From positions 62,001-126,000 of the forward strand of contig NZ_JAIEZV010000003.1 of NCBI RefSeq assembly GCF_019599545.1: 64,000 nucleotides of DNA. Reading direction: 5' to 3'. Made by a program: the position numbers and the translations under genes. Under the pieces are notes generated by a model that did no database searches, was not told the DNA's origin, and saw only the letters and a program-made list of their open reading frames with translations. Positions 60,276 to 64,000 of this stretch are shown one piece after another (the stretch's first letter is position 1; each line of letters starts with the position of its first letter). Source of the DNA: Halobacillus sp. Nhm2S1 (GTDB taxonomy: Bacteria; Bacillota; Bacilli; Bacillales; Halobacillaceae).

Positions 60276-61157
60276 TTAAAGTGGCAATGCAGACTTCCAC
60301 GCATCGTAGAAATCTTTTATAGTTGAATACCTTTTATTACGGTCTTCTTCGACTGCTCTTATTGCAACTTCATAAAGCTCTTGATTTGCCTCCCATTTTG
60401 AAAAGGAACGGTCCATTTCACCACCTAGTAGACCAAAAGCTATCGAGCCAAGATTATAAACATTTGTAATGGAATCGATTGGAGCACCAAGCTCATATTC
60501 TTCAGGTGCCTTGGAACGATCTGCACCCCAAAAATTTTCACCTAAATCATTTATGGAAGGTGCATTTCTATAAAAATCAATATCGCATATTTTGGTTTCA
60601 TCATTTTTGAAATTGTATAGGATACTTCCATCATAAAAGTCAACGGCTACATAGTTTTGGGATTCGGCATGAGTATGAAAAGTAAAGATTGCATCTAAAG
60701 CTCTTAACCTTTTTTCTACATCTAATTCCTTAAATCGGTAAAATGGTGAGTCAGGGTTTGTATATTTGGCAATACCACCGAATGACCAGTGTGCATGCAG
60801 ACATTCACCATCGAACCAATCAAATACTACCGCATACCCATTTTCAGTGGAAAAGTAATCTATCAATTGAATTAAGTACGGATGTTCCAACGACTGATAT
60901 CCAGGTACAGCCTCTTTCAATCGTTCTATAGCATCCACCGGGCTTCCAGAAAAGTCTATGGGTTTTGCTCCAGCGTATTTTACAAAGTACTTTCTTCCAT
61001 CTTTTTCAACGCCGAAACTTATATTACCTGAATCTTGCTGGTCAAATACGCAAAATACTGTACCTAGTTGCTTTAACCATTCGAAATTATGTTCTTCTTG
61101 TAATTGAAAATCCTCTTTATCAATTGTCATAGTGGTTAAGGTCGATTGTTGTTCCAA
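60276..61157 (-). CDS. Protein-kinase-like (Hanks-type or small-molecule) kinase
   Basis: 293 residues; TTG start with GGAGGATC upstream. Kinase-fold landmarks: RKYFVKYAGA (ATP-binding Lys), LEHPYLIQLIDYF (hinge side), QNYVAVDFYDGSILYNF (catalytic Asp and Asn in an atypical loop, VDxxDxxxxxN) and KICDIDFYRN (DFG replaced by DID). The missing HRD His and DFG points to a divergent Ser/Thr-type or small-molecule kinase. Cytosolic. A 13-codon frame precedes it. Own terminator, then repeat 48. Confidence 0.78.
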   Translation of the reverse strand: MEQQSTLTTMTIDKEDFQLQEEHNFEWLKQLGTVFCVFDQQDSGNISFGVEKDGRKYFVKYAGAKPIDFSGSPVDAIERLKEAVPGYQSLEHPYLIQLIDYFSTENGYAVVFDWFDGECLHAHWSFGGIAKYTNPDSPFYRFKELDVEKRLRALDAIFTFHTHAESQNYVAVDFYDGSILYNFKNDETKICDIDFYRNAPSINDLGENFWGADRSKAPEEYELGAPIDSITNVYNLGSIAFGLLGGEMDRSFSKWEANQELYEVAIRAVEEDRNKRYSTIKDFYDAWKSALPL

Positions 61158-61220
61158 ATTATGATCCTCCTATTTTATAAGCAGGGATCACGTAGTTTAT
61201 AGGGGACTTATACGCTTCCC

Positions 61221-61262
61221 TTAGGTTAATTGTACCCCGTTTGCTGCTATTGTGATTTTCAT
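61221..61262 (-). CDS. Possible 13-residue leader peptide
   Basis: ATG at 61262 has a strong AAAGGAGG site 9 bases upstream and opens MKITIAANGVQLT before a stop, 63 bases ahead of the kinase-like gene. Either a leader peptide or a frame truncated by decay. Confidence 0.3.
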   Translation of the reverse strand: MKITIAANGVQLT

Positions 61263-61371
61263 AAAACAACGCCTCCTTTCAGAATCTACAGATAATTGTA
61301 CCATTTTATTACAAGTATTTGAAACACTCATATGACTGCTTCATTACTCGACCCTACTTAGATAATAAAAA

Positions 61372-61427
61372 AGCGATTACCCAGTTAGGTAATCGCCCCC
61401 GTTAGTTGAATCCTCGAGTTCGAGACT
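61372..61427 (-). repeat. Array repeat 49 (rightmost)
   Basis: GCGATTACC / GGTAATCGCC hairpin and core GTTAGTTGAATCCTCGAG (AAGACT replaced by AATCCT) with CTCGAGTTCGAG. It follows the three-gene peptide operon. Confidence 0.88.
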
Positions 61428-61638
61428 TCTATCATGTTTTCCTTCAACTCGTTTATTGGTGGTACCTTAAATATATAATGAAGTAGTACACTGCAGAGTT
61501 TTTTTAGAAATACCCATCAAATCTTTTTGTTTTATTTCCCTTTATATTAGAAAATAATTAAGCTCCCATCCCGATCTCTCTAGTTGATAATCATTGAATG
61601 TATAAACCACCAAATGGATGACCAATCAATTAGAATTC
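61428..61638. other. 211 bases between rightmost repeat and operon end
   Basis: A+T-rich, with no coding frame or clear hairpin seen. Confidence 0.5.
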
Positions 61639-62364
61639 TTAATTCATATCTTCCTTTTTAACTAAATGCACCGCAATCAGCTTTGGTTCTTGAGTATTGA
61701 CTTTATCTTTAAACAATTCACCATATATATAGCCCCCACCAATTATCAATACACCAAGCATTAATAATAGAATTGCATTTTTAATACATTGATAACTAGC
61801 ATTAAGATATATTTCTCTTTGTGGTATAGTAGAATAATTTAAACGTAAATTCTTTACCATTTTAGAAATTCTTGCACTTTCCGGTTTTACTGATAATTCT
61901 ATTTCATCATCCAAATAAATATCATGTACTTCCTTTAAACTCAGAGCTGATAAGGCATTAATGCCACTTAAAACAAAATATGAAAATGAAAGAATATATA
62001 ATGTTAATAGCCCTATTGATAGAAGTTTATTATTGAAGAAGCCTGAAGAATCTAAAAAGTTAAAAATCGTAAAACCTGACGAAAGGAAAGCTATAGCTAT
62101 AGTGATACCTGCAATTGTTATCTTAGCTTTATCTTCAATTCCTTTATTTCTTTCTAATTCTTTGATTTGCAGTTTTTCTATTTGTTCAACTGTTAGATCA
62201 GGATTATAAAACTCAGTGTCAGGTTGAGAGTTTATCTCTCTTTTATGTTCTAGAAGGTTCATCATTATTATTTTTGATTCTAAATTTGGAATTAATTTGG
62301 ACACAACCCAATATAGTACGCAGTTATTTAAGATATACATTCTAAATTTCTTATTTTTGAACAT
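61639..62364 (-). CDS. Four-helix membrane protein of a peptide-modification operon
   Basis: About 241 residues from ATG at 62364, which has GGAGAG 8 bases upstream and overlaps the 3' end of the ATP-grasp gene, implying coupling. The N-terminal third is soluble (TVEQIEKLQIKELERNKGIE); helix pairs lie at about 95-150 (TIAGITIAIAFLSSGFTIF, LLSIGLLTLYILSFSYFVL) and a last helix near 210-230. The layout of a helical leader and paired helices recalls SLATT-type pore-forming or transporter-like partners, but no family is certain. It may export, anchor or give immunity to the peptide. Confidence 0.65.
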   Translation of the reverse strand: MFKNKKFRMYILNNCVLYWVVSKLIPNLESKIIMMNLLEHKREINSQPDTEFYNPDLTVEQIEKLQIKELERNKGIEDKAKITIAGITIAIAFLSSGFTIFNFLDSSGFFNNKLLSIGLLTLYILSFSYFVLSGINALSALSLKEVHDIYLDDEIELSVKPESARISKMVKNLRLNYSTIPQREIYLNASYQCIKNAILLLMLGVLIIGGGYIYGELFKDKVNTQEPKLIAVHLVKKEDMN

Positions 62365-63328
62365 ATTCTGAGCTCTCCAGAATAACACTTACTAGTGCCT
62401 TATCTATCCTAAGATTGGCTTGTTCAACAAGCCATGCCCATTCACCCGTTGGATTTATTTCTATAAATACATATTTATTTCTTATAAAAACTAAGTCAAT
62501 TGCTCCATAAATTAAATCTAGTTCCTTTACTAACTTTATGCATTTTTTCTCGATTTCCCTTGGCAACTTTATAGGATTATACGTAACATTATCCTTTCTT
62601 AATCTCCAATCACCTTGAATACCTTTCATATCCTCTAATATACTAACGGCAAATACTAAATTATCAATTATAGTTACCCTGATATCAGTTTTAGGAAATA
62701 AATATTCTTGAAAGAAGACGGGTGCTTTAGAAAGATCTTCATGTTGTATTTCAGCTTTAGTTATTACGTTTGTATAGGTAAAGGATTGATGGTCTCCATT
62801 ATTTAAATAAACTGTATCTATCCCTTTAACGATTACATTCTCATTTTTTGGTTCAACTAAATTTAGGTATTCACCTGTATTAGTTACTTGTGTCTTTGGA
62901 ATAATAAACCCAACTTGACTGGCCTTTTTCAACTGTACTGATTTATTTTCAGCAAAATAAATAGACCTGGGATGATTTATCCATTTACACTGTTCAAATA
63001 TCATCAATGATCGAATAAATGCAGTCCATTGTGATTGTGAAAGTGTATCTTCAACAGACATCCCATACATCGAAGTTTCTCTAAGATATGTAGGGCCTCT
63101 ATAATATATTGTGTTCAAAGAATCTTCTGAAATCATATAATGATTTCCATTAAATTTTATTTCTAAACTCGCCTTAATTGGGTCCATAATTAAATTAAGT
63201 TTAGATAAATCATCCGTATTTAATCGTAAGTACTTCTTTCTTTTCTCATATAAACAAGCAGAAATATAATCACATGCAAAATCATGTCTATTGGAAATAA
63301 TTAAGACTTCTGGTTTTATTACTGACAC
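62351..63328 (-). CDS. ATP-grasp enzyme, graspetide (omega-ester/amide peptide) maturase type
   Basis: 325 residues; GTG start with AAGGGGATG upstream inside the end of the preceding gene. ATP-grasp signs: ENVIVKGIDTVY (nucleotide Lys), PVFFQEYLFPKTDIRVTIID and YGAIDLVFIRNKYVFIEINP with TGEWAWLVEQ, where the Glu/Asn metal ligands and GEWAWL ending match MvdC/MvdD and TgmB-type maturases. These link side chains of Ser, Thr or Lys to Asp or Glu in a precursor peptide using ATP. The 71-residue frame just upstream is the likely substrate. Confidence 0.83.
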   Translation of the reverse strand: MSVIKPEVLIISNRHDFACDYISACLYEKRKKYLRLNTDDLSKLNLIMDPIKASLEIKFNGNHYMISEDSLNTIYYRGPTYLRETSMYGMSVEDTLSQSQWTAFIRSLMIFEQCKWINHPRSIYFAENKSVQLKKASQVGFIIPKTQVTNTGEYLNLVEPKNENVIVKGIDTVYLNNGDHQSFTYTNVITKAEIQHEDLSKAPVFFQEYLFPKTDIRVTIIDNLVFAVSILEDMKGIQGDWRLRKDNVTYNPIKLPREIEKKCIKLVKELDLIYGAIDLVFIRNKYVFIEINPTGEWAWLVEQANLRIDKALVSVILESSEYVQK

Positions 63329-63335
63329 CTTTTAA

Positions 63336-63551
63336 TTACATCCCCTTTTGGTCTTCACCAGTTTCTCTATCTGCTTTTTTCGTACCTGCTATAGGCTTAT
63401 TAGGGTCATTTGAATTCACTAAAAATTCATAGCCGTTATCTTCCTGTTTCAACCATGCGCCTTTTTCAAAATCATAAAAACATCCACTAGGCGAAAGGTC
63501 TTGTCTTTCATCTTTGAATATGAACGCTTTCTTTAACAATAAATGATTCAT
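63336..63551 (-). CDS. Candidate ATP-grasp-modified peptide precursor, 71 residues
   Basis: ATG at 63551 with AGGAGG 5 bases upstream; its stop lies 7 bases before the ATP-grasp start. An N-terminal leader-like half (LSPSGCFYDFEKGAWLKQED, then GYEFLV) is followed by a hydrophilic tail GTKKADRETGEDQKGM rich in Thr, Lys, Asp and Glu, the residue types joined in graspetides. Size, position and tail resemble TgmA-type precursors. No modification can be read from DNA; it is an inference. Confidence 0.65.
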   Translation of the reverse strand: MNHLLLKKAFIFKDERQDLSPSGCFYDFEKGAWLKQEDNGYEFLVNSNDPNKPIAGTKKADRETGEDQKGM

Positions 63552-64000
63552 ATTTACCTCCTATATTCACTTCACTGTTTAATTCATAGTGCTGCATCTT
63601 ATTTCTCATTTCTATAAGGTAATTTACTCCTTCTCTTAACTCGCTACTTATCTCATAATCAAAAAGTAAATCCAACCTTCTTAATGCTTCACTTAACCTA
63701 ACAGTATTATCCGTTGTTGCATTACTTCTTTAGCTTTCATAAAGGTATCCTGTTAGTAATATTAAATACTAACTTTCATTCATTAAGATATTTTTATATA
63801 AGGTTTCAAAAGCATAATTAAATGCAGAATAGAATCTTTTACATTATGTTCTACACCCTCCTTTAATTTTTTCTAAACATAGATAAGATTGCCTTAAGGA
63901 ATCTACACCGTTTGTAAAAGATAATACTCTGAATATCAATCAGCTCTTAATTCATTTGGATATGTTCATTATACTAATTTTTCCAATAAAAACTATTCTT
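63552..64000 (-). pseudogene. Fragmented frames, possibly a decayed HEPN-like gene
   Basis: The minus strand reads in pieces: SLRQSYLCLEKIKGG (stop) KRFYSAFNYAFETLYKNIL, then in another frame VRLSEALRRLDLLFDYEISS and ELREGVNYLIEMRNKMQHYE. The pieces are helical and the last has an RNKMQH (Rx4H) element like HEPN domains. No single open frame joins them and some stops intervene, so it looks decayed; identity is uncertain. Confidence 0.3.

Larger units (their letters stand above)
21607..61427 (-). other. Candidate gene-cassette array (integron-like), about 47 repeat-bounded units
   Basis: Over 40 kb, a conserved repeat recurs about 47 times, always in one orientation and usually 5-130 bases after the stop of a minus-strand gene. 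The unit is gene plus 3' repeat. Conserved parts on the plus strand are GCCCCCGTT, AAGACT and a stem-loop ending GAGATA, whose arms co-vary. Such arrays of single genes in one direction, each ended by a palindromic site, are known from integrons (attC). The ends do not match RYYYAAC/GTTRRRY exactly and no integrase is in the window, so the assignment is an inference. Confidence 0.75.

Noticed and set aside
21607-61427. CRISPR-like array of repeats
   Set aside because: Repeats are 0.2-2 kb apart with genes between them, are not identical, and no cas genes are present.
21607-61427. Scattered MITE or REP elements
   Set aside because: All copies share one orientation and sit 3' of genes, and homology blocks end in them; MITEs would be expected in both orientations. 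Kept as the main alternative because the foldback form is also MITE-like.
21607-61427. Repeats as ordinary terminators only
   Set aside because: Several units have a separate terminator before the repeat (for example 60235-60263 and 51668-51694) and the conserved AAGACT and stem are not needed for termination. A terminator role in addition is possible.
61428-64000. Integron integrase at the right end
   Set aside because: No tyrosine recombinase motif was found in any frame; if one exists it is outside the window.

Overview
The window looks like a low-GC Gram-positive chromosome of the Bacillaceae, possibly a halotolerant genus such as Halobacillus (genus is a guess). The signs are strong AGGAGG-type ribosome binding sites with frequent GTG/TTG starts, a SAM-I riboswitch, a secreted subtilisin, an FtsW-type SEDS protein, a paired CrcB fluoride channel, a short Spo0M-like protein and ECF sigma/anti-sigma pairs. 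No rRNA, tRNA, CRISPR array or insertion sequence was recognised.

Bases 1-21400 look like ordinary backbone with both strands used: acetyltransferases, a flavin oxidase-like protein, a YaaH-type acetate transporter, phosphoesterase, SEDS protein, crcB pair, GDSL hydrolase, riboswitch-controlled homocysteine S-methyltransferase homologue, M14 carboxypeptidase, subtilisin, several small lipoproteins and a DUF4397 surface-type protein. A 21-bp tandem repeat lies at 6191-6465.

From about 21600 to 61430 the character changes. The DNA is visibly more A+T-rich, nearly every gene is on the minus strand, and about 47 copies of one conserved, palindromic repeat occur, all in the same orientation. Nearly all lie just 3' of one gene (or a short operon). 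The core reads GCCCCCGTT, then about 5 variable bases, then AAGACT, then a small stem-loop ending in GAGATA (plus-strand reading). Many copies have a variable hairpin beside the core and some a second, outer arm. Gene plus 3' repeat forms the unit. One unit is present twice (42.5 and 52.4 kb) at about 95 percent identity, and similarity stops inside the flanking repeats. This is the architecture of an integron-type gene-cassette array (attC-like sites without a visible integrase), or an undescribed analogue. Cargo: five GNAT acetyltransferases, three Nudix genes, three methyltransferases, many tiny 30-100 residue membrane proteins, lipoproteins, an MFS pump with its regulator and operators, two ECF sigma/anti-sigma pairs, a CPBP protease, an alpha/beta hydrolase, a PfpI-like protein, a kinase-like protein, a SunI-like immunity protein and an ATP synthase c-subunit look-alike lacking the ion-binding carboxylate. 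Several cargo genes are decayed or survive as fragments.

At the right edge (61.6-63.6 kb), immediately upstream of the last repeat, is a compact three-gene operon: a 71-residue peptide, an ATP-grasp enzyme of the graspetide-maturase type and a four-helix membrane protein. It is a candidate ribosomally made, ATP-grasp-modified peptide system. Cassette genes point to lower coordinates, so in an integron any recombinase would be expected beyond the right edge; none is encoded in the window.
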